Source: Actinomycetota bacterium (lineage in GTDB: Bacteria; Actinomycetota; Geothermincolia; Geothermincolales; RBG-13-55-18). From it: a DNA stretch of 35,409 bases. Of the stretch, positions 23,084 to 31,750 are shown piece by piece. Each line of letters starts with the position of its first letter. Within the stretch, counting starts at the first letter, position 1. The notes beneath the pieces are model-generated. The model was not told where the DNA came from and searched no databases. It worked only from the letters and a program-made list of their open reading frames with translations. The stretch spans positions 1 to 35,409 of the forward strand of contig JACVJK010000017.1 in NCBI GenBank assembly GCA_015711955.1. The letters run 5' to 3'. A program made the position numbers and the translations under genes.

Positions 23084-25501
23084 TTGCCCAATAATCATCA
23101 TCCTTCGGGAATGCAAGAACCGTATGTACCGGAGGTACTTCCGGTGCTCCCCCTCAAGGACACGGTGATATACCCCCACATCATCGTGCCTTTGCTGGTC
23201 ACCAGGGAAGAGCTGGTGAAGATGATCGACGAGGCTCTCACCTCGGATCGCATGGTGGCGGCGGTGGCCGCTCGGGAAGAGGTGGAGGATCCCCAGCCGG
23301 AGCAGCTTTACCAGGTGGGAACGGCGGCGGCCATCATCAGGATGCTGAAACTCCCTGACGGCTCCATGCAGCTCTTTGTGCAAGGGGTGCACCGCATACG
23401 CATAGTGGACTACGTCCAGACCCATCCTTTCCTCAAGGCAAGGGTGGAAAAGGTCAGGGAGAAGGTGGAACGGACCATCGAGGTGGAGGGCTTGGCCCGC
23501 AACATCCTGGCGCAGTTCAAGAACATCGTGCAGATGGCGCCCTACCTTCCCAACGAGATCTTCATCGCCGCCATGAACATTTCCGAGCCCCACAACTTGG
23601 CCGACTTCATAGCCTCCAACATCAACTTGAGCCTGGAGGAAAAACAGGAGCTGCTGGAGGCCTTGGACGTCAAGGAGAGGCTGGAGAAACTCACCATTTA
23701 TCTCAACCGGGAGTTGGAGATCCTGGAGATAGGCTCAAAGATCCAGTCCCAGATCCAGACGGAGATGTCCAAGAGCCAGCGGGAATATTGGCTCAGGGAA
23801 CAGCTAAAGGCCATCCAAAAGGAACTCGGCGAGATCGACGAGCGCACCATGGAGATAAACGAGTTCCGGGAGAAGATCGAAAAGAGCGGCATGCCGGAGG
23901 AGGCGAGAAAGGAAGCAGAGAGGGAGCTTGATCGCCTGGCCAAGATGCCGGTGGCTGCCGCCGAGTACACCGTGGCCCGGACCTACCTGGAATGGCTCAC
24001 CAGCTTGCCCTGGAACGTGAGCACTGAGGACAACCTGGACATCGAGAGGGCCAGGAAGATCCTAGACGAGGACCACTACGACCTGGAGAAAGTCAAGGAC
24101 CGTATTTTGGAATATTTGGCGGTGAGAAAACTCAAGCAGAACATGAAGGGTCCCATCCTGTGTTTCGTGGGACCACCGGGGGTGGGCAAGACCTCGCTGG
24201 GCCAATCCATCGCTCGGGCCTTGGGGAGGAAGTTCGTGCGGGTATCCTTGGGCGGGATGCACGACGAGGCGGAGATCAGGGGCCACCGCAGAACGTACAT
24301 AGGTGCCCTTCCCGGTCGCATTATCCAAGGAATACGCAAGGCGGGTTCCAACAATCCCGTGTTCATGCTGGACGAGGTGGACAAGATAGGGGCGGATTTC
24401 CGAGGCGATCCGGCAGCAGCCCTTTTGGAAGTGTTGGACCCGGAGCAGAACCACTCCTTTTCTGACCACTACCTGGACGTGCCCTTCGACCTCTCCAAGG
24501 TCATGTTCATAACCACCGCCAACACCTCGGTGACCATCCATCCTGCCCTTCTGGACCGCATGGAGGTGCTGGAGCTCCCAGGATATACCGAGGTGGAGAA
24601 ACTGCACATAGCCCGGGATCACCTGCTCCCCCGCCAAATGGAGGCTCACGGGCTCAAGAAGAACCAGTTGACCATCACCGAGGGCGCCCTGAGGGCCATA
24701 ATCCGCAATTACACCCGGGAGGCTGGCGTCCGTAACCTGGACCGCGAGATTGCCACCATCTGTCGCAAGGTGGCCAAGGAAATCGCCATGGGCAAGCGCA
24801 AGAGCAAGAAGGTGAGAGAGCAGGACCTCCACGACCTCCTGGGCCCCCCCAAATACCGCTTTGAGGTCTTGGAGGAGGAGGACGAGGTGGGGGTGGCCAC
24901 CGGACTGGCTTGGACCGAGTCGGGTGGCGACGTGCTCTTCGTGGAAGCCCAGGTCATGCCGGGAGAGGGAAATCTCATACTCACCGGCAAGCTGGGAGAG
25001 GTAATGCAGGAGTCAGCCAGGGCCGCCCTCTCCTACGTGCGGAGCGTGGCCGATAGGTATGGGGTTGATCCTGAGTTCTTCAAGAAACACGACCTGCACA
25101 TCCACGTACCGGCCGGCGCTATACCCAAGGACGGGCCCAGCGCCGGCGTGACCATGGCCACCGCCCTTCTTTCCGCCATCACCCGGAGGAAGGTGAGGAA
25201 GGAAGTGGGGATGACGGGGGAGATAACCCTGCGAGGAAAGGTCCTTCCCATCGGCGGCCTCAAGGAGAAGGTGCTGGCGGCCCATAGGGCGGGAGTGAAG
25301 GAAGTGATAATACCTGAGGAGAACATGAAGTTCCTCGAGGAGATACCGGAATTCATAAGGAAAGACCTGAAGTTCGTTCCCGTCAGGCACATAGACGAGG
25401 TCTTTCAGGTGGCCATCCACCCCGATGGCCAGGGGCCCAATTGCGAGGCCGGTGTGGGAGGGCCTGCTGGCGAGGCGAAAAACAGGAAGAAGGGAAGCTG
25501 A
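23084..25501 (+). CDS. lon: ATP-dependent protease Lon (LonA)
   Basis: A full-length 805-residue LonA: an N-terminal substrate-binding LON domain (VLPVLPLKDTVIYPHIIVPL), a coiled-coil linker (~190-290), and an AAA+ module with Walker A GPPGVGKT (363-370) and Walker B VFMLDEVDKIG. The protease domain has catalytic Ser686 in PKDGPSAG and Lys729 in IGGLKEK, the 43-residue spacing expected for LonA. It degrades misfolded and regulatory proteins in the cytoplasm. The start is TTG 23084, supported by AGGAGGT five bases upstream. It is downstream of hsp20 in a likely two-gene unit. The extreme C-terminus (ANRKKGS-like basic tail) is short and unremarkable. Confidence 0.97.
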   Translation: MPNNHHPSGMQEPYVPEVLPVLPLKDTVIYPHIIVPLLVTREELVKMIDEALTSDRMVAAVAAREEVEDPQPEQLYQVGTAAAIIRMLKLPDGSMQLFVQGVHRIRIVDYVQTHPFLKARVEKVREKVERTIEVEGLARNILAQFKNIVQMAPYLPNEIFIAAMNISEPHNLADFIASNINLSLEEKQELLEALDVKERLEKLTIYLNRELEILEIGSKIQSQIQTEMSKSQREYWLREQLKAIQKELGEIDERTMEINEFREKIEKSGMPEEARKEAERELDRLAKMPVAAAEYTVARTYLEWLTSLPWNVSTEDNLDIERARKILDEDHYDLEKVKDRILEYLAVRKLKQNMKGPILCFVGPPGVGKTSLGQSIARALGRKFVRVSLGGMHDEAEIRGHRRTYIGALPGRIIQGIRKAGSNNPVFMLDEVDKIGADFRGDPAAALLEVLDPEQNHSFSDHYLDVPFDLSKVMFITTANTSVTIHPALLDRMEVLELPGYTEVEKLHIARDHLLPRQMEAHGLKKNQLTITEGALRAIIRNYTREAGVRNLDREIATICRKVAKEIAMGKRKSKKVREQDLHDLLGPPKYRFEVLEEEDEVGVATGLAWTESGGDVLFVEAQVMPGEGNLILTGKLGEVMQESARAALSYVRSVADRYGVDPEFFKKHDLHIHVPAGAIPKDGPSAGVTMATALLSAITRRKVRKEVGMTGEITLRGKVLPIGGLKEKVLAAHRAGVKEVIIPEENMKFLEEIPEFIRKDLKFVPVRHIDEVFQVAIHPDGQGPNCEAGVGGPAGEAKNRKKGS

Positions 25502-25922
25502 GGATCTCTCGAGGCCCCCTTTTCCAGGACCCCTTTCCCCAATGATATGGTTCCGGCGATCCTTGCGGCGAACCACACTAGACGATCTTGCGAAAAAGGG
25601 CGCCCCTGCACCCCCTCGTTCGTGGACGGGGGCTACCGAGGCTTCGCGCTGAGGGGCACGGTCTCGCCTAGGTTTGGGTCCGGGGGCAGGAAACTGCCGA
25701 GAAGGCGCATTTTGGGCTCATGGGCGGATCCTCGTTCCCATCGCGAAGCGACCTCGAAGAGAACGACGCGGGCGCCATGACGGGCATGGGAAGAAAGCGA
25801 TCTTTGCTCAGGGGAAGGTGTTGGCGGGATCGGGACCCTTTGGTATCTAGCCGCGTCGTTCTGAATGGGACGCGGTCATCATGGATGGAGGGCGAATAGG
25901 CCGAGACTCCAGGTATTCGTGC
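25502..25922. other. Intergenic region between convergent lon and lipoprotein gene
   Basis: About 420 bp with no credible gene. I see no strong terminator hairpin after lon. ORFs listed across it are Arg/Pro/Gly-rich shadows. Confidence 0.4.
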
Positions 25923-26318
25923 TCAGATTCCCTCTTCCCAAGCCCTCATGGTTTCCCGCAGGGCGACCTTCCACTTACCACCTCTTCGCATGCACACGTA
26001 AGGTATTTCAACGCTCTCACCGCTCACCTCGAACTCCACCACCGCCACCGCGATCCTCTCTTCCATCCTGAAGCGTTTGACTTGGAATCTTGCTCCCCAT
26101 TGGGAGACAAAGCGTTCCCCGCCCCGGTAATCCGTGATGGTGCCCTCCCACGTCCAGCGAGCCATCTTCTTCTCGTTACCTTCGTAGGCGGCTTCCAGAA
26201 ATCCCTTTACCGAGTTCTCCGGGGAGGAAGAGGTACATCCGTGGAGGGTGGCGAACAACGCCGAAAGCAGGAAGATAGAGATCACCAGTTGAAAGGCAGA
26301 CCTTCGCCTGTGGTCCAC
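25923..26318 (-). CDS. Probable lipoprotein with NTF2/SnoaL-like domain
   Basis: From GTG 26318 the 131-residue protein has a basic n-region (DHRRRS), a hydrophobic core (LVISIFLLSALFATL) and HGC at the cleavage site, a non-canonical but plausible lipobox. The mature part (SPENSVKGFLEAAYEGNEKKMARWTWEG ... WKVALRE) has the look of NTF2-like/DUF4878-type extracytoplasmic domains. GTG 26285 is an alternative that overlaps the upstream stop as GTGA, a classic coupled arrangement, but it loses the basic n-region. It overlaps or abuts the next gene, and the two form one transcription unit. Function unknown. Confidence 0.65.
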   Translation of the reverse strand: MDHRRRSAFQLVISIFLLSALFATLHGCTSSSPENSVKGFLEAAYEGNEKKMARWTWEGTITDYRGGERFVSQWGARFQVKRFRMEERIAVAVVEFEVSGESVEIPYVCMRRGGKWKVALRETMRAWEEGI

Positions 26319-26851
26319 TGGGTTATATCTTGGTTCACGTCCTCCACCAGCCAATTGCCATCCTTCCTTTCCAGGTAGAAGACCAGCCCCGAATCCCTCA
26401 GTCCCAATGACGCCACAGGAACGTCGGATCCGGAGCGGGCATAAACCCTTACCGTACCACCAGTCACCTCCACTTCGGCCCTGTTCTTTTCCGAACGTAC
26501 CCGAAAGGTGGGGGACGAGATCTCCAGGCGGTATCTCTCCAGGAATTCTTCGAGAGCCTTTTTCAGCGCGTCATCGTTTTGCCTCAACAGGGTACTCAGG
26601 GGACCTTCGGGGTCGAGTAGGGCAGCGATCCCCTCGAAGTCCCCCTTTTCCGCCATCCGAAAGGCTTTCTTGAGGGTGGCTTCGGCGGGATGTCCCCTGA
26701 AGAGCACCAGATAGCCCCCCACCCCGGCCATAATCGCCAGCGCCAAGGCGAAGGCGATTTTAAACCTGCGAACGGCTTTTCTCGCCCCTTCCAGATGGGC
26801 TTCATATTCCGAGGCCATGAAGCCGCCCCGCTCCAGCCCTTTCTTCTCCAT
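26282..26851 (-). CDS. Membrane-anchored NTF2-like protein
   Basis: A 189-residue protein with a polar N-terminus (~1-30), one TM (KIAFALALAIMAGVGGYLVLF), and an extracytoplasmic domain beginning PAEATLKKAFRMAEKGDFEGIAALLDPEG. This is the typical opening helix of NTF2/DUF4878-like folds. Beta-rich segments (FRVRSEKNRAEVEVTGGTVRVYA) and DGNWLVEDVNQD follow. ATG 26851 or ATG 26818 may be the start; neither has a strong ribosome site. It precedes the lipoprotein gene of similar fold, so the pair may be a duplicated or heteromeric surface unit. No catalytic residues recognised. Confidence 0.65.
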   Translation of the reverse strand: MEKKGLERGGFMASEYEAHLEGARKAVRRFKIAFALALAIMAGVGGYLVLFRGHPAEATLKKAFRMAEKGDFEGIAALLDPEGPLSTLLRQNDDALKKALEEFLERYRLEISSPTFRVRSEKNRAEVEVTGGTVRVYARSGSDVPVASLGLRDSGLVFYLERKDGNWLVEDVNQDITQWTTGEGLPFNW

Positions 26852-27496
26852 GCCTTAACTAAAGAGCAAGAGAGCCTGGGGGTCAAGGGCAAACCCTGGG
26901 GAGGTCAGGTTAACCGACGCTCCGGGATTACCTTCATATTCCCCGAAGGAAGTTGCATATCGCTTAAAATGCGGCGTTTTGACGGTATGGACAACACGTG
27001 TATTGTGTGACGGCGCGGTACCTTACCCTGCGCGTTTTCTCGGGGCTACCTCATAGGTGAATCATTCCATGGTTTCAGGATGGTAGCTCATCGGTCTTAT
27101 TTAGGTGGATCTCTGATCCTCGCGCAGACCCCTTTTCTCGCCACATTGCTTTCATCACCACTTTCGTCTCATGCCATATGCATTACAGGCTTGTGGGAGA
27201 GAAGGAAATGATGGTCATGTCGGGCTTCAGGGCTCTCGCCCCCGTTCAGGATAGAGGTTAACCCCTCTTCATCGTTGATCTCGGCCCATGGCGGACGCAG
27301 CTTTTCTGTCGAGAGGAACACATGTTTCCGTCAACCCGGCGAATGCCCTATTTTGATAGATGAGAAAGCGGGGAGATAATGAGAAAGGATATCAGGCTCT
27401 CATCAGGGGCAGCTCGTCGACCATGGACATGAGAGGCCTCTGTGGTCGCGGCTCATGTCGTTAGAGGATGGTGTGGATAATGGGAGGTGAGCCGGG
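26852..27496. other. Divergent intergenic region before the radical-SAM gene
   Basis: About 645 bp with no credible gene. A promoter-like TTGACG-16-TATTGT sits at 26979-27006 on the plus strand, overlapping a CACGTG-centred imperfect palindrome (26991-27006). It is ~490 bp from the next plus-strand gene, so its relevance is unclear. Confidence 0.35.
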
Positions 27497-28570
27497 ATAG
27501 AGAAGAAAAAGGTCCGTTGCAAGGGTTGCGGAAGGGATTCGGTTACCGTCTCGGCGGTCCTTGAGCAGTGCGTTTTTTGTCTCCTCGAAAAAGGCATGGA
27601 TGCCGAGACGGAAGAAAGGGCACGTGCGCGTTTCAGATTCCCTTTCGGTTTGCCAGCATATCCTCCCCGGACTGAGGGCGGGGTGCGCTGTCGAATTTGT
27701 GGCAATCTTTGCCAATTAGGGGAAGGGGAAAGGGGCTACTGTGGTATCAGAACGGCGGAAAGGGGAAAATTGGTACACTTGGCGGGGGATTCCCGTCACG
27801 GATTGGCGGAATATTACTATGACCCCCTTCCCACCAATTGCGTGGCCGCTTGGGTTTGTCCGGGAAGCCGGGCAGTGGGGAGGCGTAATCTCGCGGTTTT
27901 TTTGGGCGCTTGCAGTTTCGACTGCCTTTTCTGCCAGAACTCCCAGTTTCGGTTACTCACTGCCTCCTTGGCCCCGGTGGTCGCTCCCGAGGAGCTGGCC
28001 GAGGCTGCAGACGATACCACGGAGTGCATATGTTATTTCGGGGGTGACCCGTCACCGCAAATGCCCTTCGCCCTGAGGGCGTCCCAACTGGCTCTAAGGA
28101 GGAGAGGAGGGAAAGTCCGCATCTGCTGGGAAACCAACGGCAGCATGCACAGAGGCCTTTTGAGGCTGGCCATGGATCTCTCCCTGGTTAGCGGAGGTTG
28201 CGTGAAGTTCGATCTCAAGGCCTTTGACCCCGCATTACACCGAGCTATCTGCGGGGTGGACAACCGCCAGACGTTAGAGAACTTCGAGTACGCAGCTTCT
28301 CGCGTGTCGGAAAGGCCGGATCCTCCCCCACTGGTGGCTAGCACCCTCCTGGTACCCGGTTACGTGGAGGCGGAGGAGGTGAGCAAGATAGCCACCTTCA
28401 TCGCGGAGTTGGATCCGGAGATACCCTATTCGCTGCTGGCCTTCTATCCTCGCCACGCCATGCGGGATCTACCGGTGACCTCCCGCAAGCAGGCCGAGGA
28501 GTGTTTGGAAGCCGCCCGGGGAGCGGGCCTGAGGCGGGTTCACCTGGGAAACGTGCACCTGCTTTGTTAG
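27497..28570 (+). CDS. Radical SAM protein (PflA-activase-like) with N-terminal zinc ribbon; likely ATA start
   Basis: The ORF track starts at ATG 27596, but the frame is open back to 27491. The extra 33 residues encode a C-x2-C-x13-C-x2-C zinc ribbon (CKGC ... CVFC), which related radical-SAM proteins carry at their N-terminus. No ATG, GTG or TTG exists in frame there. ATA 27497 sits nine bases after a perfect GGGAGG. A second Cys group (CRICGNLC ... YCGIR) precedes the [4Fe-4S]-SAM motif C-x3-C-x2-C in GACSFDCLFCQN (C139, C143, C146), followed by YFGGDPSPQ. It would cleave SAM to activate a glycyl-radical enzyme or modify a substrate. The target is unknown and no glycyl-radical enzyme is nearby. 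It ends in TAG. Confidence 0.82.
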   Translation: MEKKKVRCKGCGRDSVTVSAVLEQCVFCLLEKGMDAETEERARARFRFPFGLPAYPPRTEGGVRCRICGNLCQLGEGERGYCGIRTAERGKLVHLAGDSRHGLAEYYYDPLPTNCVAAWVCPGSRAVGRRNLAVFLGACSFDCLFCQNSQFRLLTASLAPVVAPEELAEAADDTTECICYFGGDPSPQMPFALRASQLALRRRGGKVRICWETNGSMHRGLLRLAMDLSLVSGGCVKFDLKAFDPALHRAICGVDNRQTLENFEYAASRVSERPDPPPLVASTLLVPGYVEAEEVSKIATFIAELDPEIPYSLLAFYPRHAMRDLPVTSRKQAEECLEAARGAGLRRVHLGNVHLLC

Positions 28571-28654
28571 GCGCAAAAAAGAAAGACCCAGCGCCACACG
28601 GATTCCGCAGTGCCATCGGGTGCACCAAAAACCGTGACCCACGAACCGGCGGCG

Positions 28655-29404
28655 TCAACGAGTCTCCTTGGGCAACGGATAGTATCCGTATGGGAGCTCC
28701 AGTCCATATTTTTCCAGCAGTTTGCCGTCGGACAGGATGTTGAAAACGTCTCCGTCCGCTACGACCTTACCCTCGCTCATCACCACCACGCGCTCGCAGT
28801 TTTCGAACACGAAGGGAAGGTCATGGGTGACGATGACCTTGGTTATCTTCAGGGACTGGAGCAATTCGGAGAGTTCTCGGCGCGCCCTGGGATCCAGGTT
28901 GCTGGAGGGCTCGTCGAGAACCAGAAGGTCAGGGTTCATGGATAGGACGGTGGCGATGGCGGCCCTTTTCTTCTGGCCGTAGCTGAGGTGAAAAGCGGAT
29001 CGCCTTTCGAAACCCTCGAGCCCCACCTGGCGCAGGGCCTTTTTCACCGCCGATTCCACTTCCTGCTGGGAAAGGCCCATGTTCATGGGGCCGAATGCCA
29101 CGTCGTCGAAGACGGTGGGAGAGAAGAGCTGATCATCGGGATCTTGAAAAACGAGGCCCACTCTACGGCGTATGTCCCTGAGGTTCGCCTTTATCACCGG
29201 CATTCCAAAGATCTTCACCTCTCCGCGACCCATCAAGATGCCGTTCAGGTGAAGTAAAAGGGTGGATTTACCCGCTCCGTTGGGCCCGACGATACCCACC
29301 GATTCGCCTTCCTCGATGACGAGGTCGATGCCCCTGAGGGCCTCGGTGCCATCGGGATAAGAATAGCGAAGGTCCTTGACCTCTACCGCGGGTCTGTGGT
29401 GCAC
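28655..29404 (-). CDS. cbiO: Co/Ni ECF transporter ATP-binding protein
   Basis: An ABC ATPase of 249 residues. Walker A is GPNGAGKST (40-48), the Q-loop reads GLVFQDPDDQLFSPTV with the family FQ(N/D)PDDQ feature, the signature is LSYGQKKR as is usual in CbiO/EcfA, and Walker B is LLVLDEPSSNLDP with VTHD as H-loop. It energises metal uptake with CbiQ and CbiM. The start is GTG 29404 with GGAGG and AAGG upstream. It is the last gene of the cbiM-PDGLE-cbiQ-cbiO set, all on the minus strand, with a 155-bp gap after cbiQ. Confidence 0.92.
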   Translation of the reverse strand: MHHRPAVEVKDLRYSYPDGTEALRGIDLVIEEGESVGIVGPNGAGKSTLLLHLNGILMGRGEVKIFGMPVIKANLRDIRRRVGLVFQDPDDQLFSPTVFDDVAFGPMNMGLSQQEVESAVKKALRQVGLEGFERRSAFHLSYGQKKRAAIATVLSMNPDLLVLDEPSSNLDPRARRELSELLQSLKITKVIVTHDLPFVFENCERVVVMSEGKVVADGDVFNILSDGKLLEKYGLELPYGYYPLPKETR

Positions 29405-29559
29405 TGTCCTTCCCTCCGCTATCGTACAGCAAAGCTGCTCGCTTTTCCGAAGTTAGATTCTAACCCAATACCGATCGCACTCCAATGATTCCATGGATCT
29501 CGCCGATGAGCGCAAAGGTTAAACGACATTTAGCCTAACGAGGAAAATCACTGAATCGC

Positions 29560-30321
29560 TTAAACATTGGCCAGTATCCTGGCAGCCAGCGGCACCAAGA
29601 CCGTTAGACAGAGGAAGGCGATCTCCTCCACCCCAAAAGCGAGTTCGTATATTAACCTCACCTCCCCATCGTAGCCCCGGGCCATCATCGCCGCGTAAAC
29701 CCTTTCTCCTCTTTCGTAGGAACGGAGGAACAGTGAAGCTATCATGTTCCCTATGACGCGGGATTGCCATAGCCAACGACCGTTCCAACCTCGTGAGTCC
29801 CGAGCCCTGAGCATGCGTTGTGCTTCGTCCACCAAGACGAAGATGTAGCGGTAAGCGAAGGATAGCAGGTTTATCAGGAGCGATGGCGCGCGCAGTTTTC
29901 TCAGGGCCTTGAGGAGGTCGGGGAAGGGAGTGGTGGAGGAGAGAAGGACTACCGCCAGCACACTCACGGAGGACTTGGCGGCCACGTTCCAGAGGGTCAA
30001 TAATCCCCTTCCGTGGAGGTGCAGGGGACCCAGATTGTAGCTGCCGCCCCCTTTGGAGAGAAATGGGACCACCAAGGCCACCGCGGCTATGAAGGGCAGC
30101 ACGATCATCCATCTTTTCAAAACATGTCGCCATGGCAGCCGCGCCAAGACGATGAAGGTGATTTCCAACGCGAAAAATGCCGCGAAGGCCTTCCACAGCG
30201 TGGGCGGGGTGGTAACGCAGATTACGACCAGAAAAACGGTGCCCAACACCTTGGCGCGAGGGTCCAGCCGGTGAATGGGGCTGTCGATCCCGCTGTACTT
30301 GTCCAGGAAAGCGTGCTCCAC
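29560..30321 (-). CDS. cbiQ: Co/Ni ECF transporter transmembrane protein
   Basis: A 253-residue EcfT-type coupling protein with several TM helices. It has the family opening DSPIHRLDPRAKVLGTV and the two Arg-containing coupling helices near RMLRARDSRGW and YAAMMARGYDG, which contact the ATPase. It starts at GTG 30321, three bases after GGGAGGT. An overlapping antisense-frame ORF of 341 codons in the track is a shadow. It transmits ATP-driven motion from CbiO to the metal-binding CbiM. Confidence 0.92.
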   Translation of the reverse strand: MEHAFLDKYSGIDSPIHRLDPRAKVLGTVFLVVICVTTPPTLWKAFAAFFALEITFIVLARLPWRHVLKRWMIVLPFIAAVALVVPFLSKGGGSYNLGPLHLHGRGLLTLWNVAAKSSVSVLAVVLLSSTTPFPDLLKALRKLRAPSLLINLLSFAYRYIFVLVDEAQRMLRARDSRGWNGRWLWQSRVIGNMIASLFLRSYERGERVYAAMMARGYDGEVRLIYELAFGVEEIAFLCLTVLVPLAARILANV

Positions 30322-30431
30322 GTAACCTCCCTTCCGATGAGGATCCGTGCGGGAGCAACCTCACGGCGCCTGTGTGCTGTTCCGTGATTGGCCTTTTTCT
30401 TGACTCCTCCACCTTCCGTGGTCGCCGATGT

Positions 30432-30821
30432 TCAGGTGGAGACCACCTCAGTTTTCTCTTCCTCCCGGCTTTCGGGTTTTTTGAGGAGCACGGCAAGACC
30501 CCAGGCCACGAAGAAAATTCCCACCGTGCCCAGAAGGCCGGCAAGGCCGGTACTCCATCGGGTAGGCTCCTCTACCTCTTTGCCCGTTTCCTCGTCCACC
30601 TTTTTTTCGTTGAGTCCCGGCACCGTGTAGTCAGGAAGAGGGGCGTTTTTCCAGGCTGGTTCTGTCTCCTCGGCTTTCTCGATGAACCCCTGGTCCTCTG
30701 CTACCCTTTCCAACCCGTCGGGATGCGTGGAGGCGAAAGGGGAGACCAACAATGCCAACGCGGCAGCGAAGGCCAGTCCCGCCAGGGCGAATATGGTGAC
30801 GCTTTTCTTGCCTTTCTCCAT
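30432..30821 (-). CDS. PDGLE-domain protein, CbiN-like transporter subunit
   Basis: A 129-residue protein with an N-terminal TM (VTIFALAGLAFAAALALLV), the PDGLE signature (STHPDGLERVAED), a polar extracytoplasmic loop, and a second TM (TGLAGLLGTVGIFFVAWGLAVLL) before an acidic tail. This two-TM topology is that of CbiN/NikN-type small subunits that support metal loading of CbiM. It lies 19 bp after cbiM, with AAAGGA before ATG 30821. PDGLE proteins stand in for CbiN in many Co/Ni ECF systems; whether the metal is Co or Ni cannot be told from this gene. Confidence 0.85.
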   Translation of the reverse strand: MEKGKKSVTIFALAGLAFAAALALLVSPFASTHPDGLERVAEDQGFIEKAEETEPAWKNAPLPDYTVPGLNEKKVDEETGKEVEEPTRWSTGLAGLLGTVGIFFVAWGLAVLLKKPESREEEKTEVVST

Positions 30822-30840
30822 ATCCTTTCACCCCCTTAGA

Positions 30841-31500
30841 TCACGCGAGATTTTCCGCCCCTTGTGGCCTGTAGGTCCTTACCAGGTCAGGTCGGACGGC
30901 CATGACCAGGGACAGTACCGCCACCGTTATTATCGCCTCGCCGATGCCGATGATGGCGTGAATCGCCAGCATGGCGGGAAGCGCGACCCCCATGGGAGTG
31001 GTGCCCGATATGCCCAGTTCCACCGCGCATGCTCCGGATGCCATAACCACGGACAGCCAGGCAGCTGCCGCGGCGGAGATCAAGTAGGATCCCCGACCGC
31101 TCGGTAACGCCCTTTGCAAGAATCGAAATATGTAGTAGACCAGCACGGTTCCGATGATGCCCATGTTGAGGATGTTGGCTCCCAGGGCTGTGAGCCCGCC
31201 GTCGGCGAAGCCCAGACACTGGACCAGCAAGACCAATGCCATGACCAAACAGCCCAGCCAAGGTCCCAATAACAAAGCTGCCAGTGCCCCTCCTAAGAAA
31301 TGTCCGCTGGTTCCGCCGGCCACGGGGAAGTTGAGCATTTGGGCGGCGAATATGAAGGAAGTGACCATAGCCATGAGCGGTACCGACTTTTCATCCAATT
31401 CCTCCCGGGCTTTTCTCAGCCCGTAACCTACTGCACCCGCGGCGACGATCCCGGTCGCCACGCTGACCCCAGTGTTCAGGAAGCCATCGGGTATATGCAT
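30841..31500 (-). CDS. cbiM: Co/Ni ECF transporter substrate-binding membrane protein
   Basis: A 219-residue S-component with the exact family N-terminus MHIPDGFL, whose His2 and free N-terminus bind the metal. Conserved segments MLNFPVAGGTSGHFLGGALAA and the helical GANILNMGIIGT follow; about six to seven TM helices are evident. ATG 31500 has AAGGAGGT six bases upstream. It leads the operon and has a structured 5' leader with a terminator (31624-31659), so uptake is likely regulated at transcription. Cobalt is favoured by the corrinoid-type methyltransferase in the window, but nickel is not excluded. Confidence 0.93.
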   Translation of the reverse strand: MHIPDGFLNTGVSVATGIVAAGAVGYGLRKAREELDEKSVPLMAMVTSFIFAAQMLNFPVAGGTSGHFLGGALAALLLGPWLGCLVMALVLLVQCLGFADGGLTALGANILNMGIIGTVLVYYIFRFLQRALPSGRGSYLISAAAAAWLSVVMASGACAVELGISGTTPMGVALPAMLAIHAIIGIGEAIITVAVLSLVMAVRPDLVRTYRPQGAENLA

Positions 31501-31528
31501 AGCTGGACCTCCTTTCCTCTTCCCGTTA

Positions 31529-31599
31529 CGTTTGGCTGCTGTTCTCCACCCACTTCGCTCACCGATAGAGTCAGATGATCCCGAGGGTCAAGCCAAACG
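31529..31599 (-). promoter_or_regulatory. Long-range helix in the cbiM 5' leader
   Basis: CGTTTGGCT and AGCCAAACG (31529-31537 and 31591-31599) form a perfect 9-bp helix closing a ~53-nt domain just upstream of the cbiM ribosome site. It lies downstream of the leader terminator, so it might act on translation or stability. It does not match any riboswitch consensus I can recall with confidence. Confidence 0.5.
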
Positions 31600-31623
31600 A
31601 CCCCAGCCCAGATAGCGATCTGG

Positions 31624-31659
31624 CCAAAAACAAGGAGGCTCGGGTGAGCCCAAGCCTCC
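31624..31659 (-). terminator. Intrinsic terminator in the cbiM leader (putative attenuator)
   Basis: On the minus strand GGAGGCTTGGG pairs with CCCGAGCCTCC (11 pairs, one G-T) across a CTCA tetraloop, followed by TTGTTTTTGG. It sits ~40-75 nt after the inferred transcript start and 120 bp before cbiM, with no gene in between, so it would block cbiM unless antiterminated. Confidence 0.85.
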
Positions 31660-31703
31660 GTGGCTTTCATCAAGAACAAAACGGGTCTTCTTGACCCATC
31701 CTC

Positions 31704-31733
31704 ATACTATTTAGCGCGAGGTCGTGATGTCAA
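31704..31733 (-). promoter_or_regulatory. Promoter of the cbiM operon
   Basis: On the minus strand TTGACA (31728-31733) and TAGTAT (31704-31709) are 18 bp apart. No other promoter-like pair lies between here and cbiM. Confidence 0.65.
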
Positions 31734-31750
31734 TGATCCCTCAGCTCGGG

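Noticed and set aside
29519-30544. 341-codon minus-strand ORF overlapping cbiQ
   Set aside because: Out of frame with cbiQ, Arg/Pro/Gly-rich and without family motifs; cbiQ in the other frame is unambiguous.
31476-31679. 67-codon minus-strand ORF in the cbiM leader
   Set aside because: Covers the leader structures and part of the terminator, runs out of frame into the cbiM start, and has no ribosome site.
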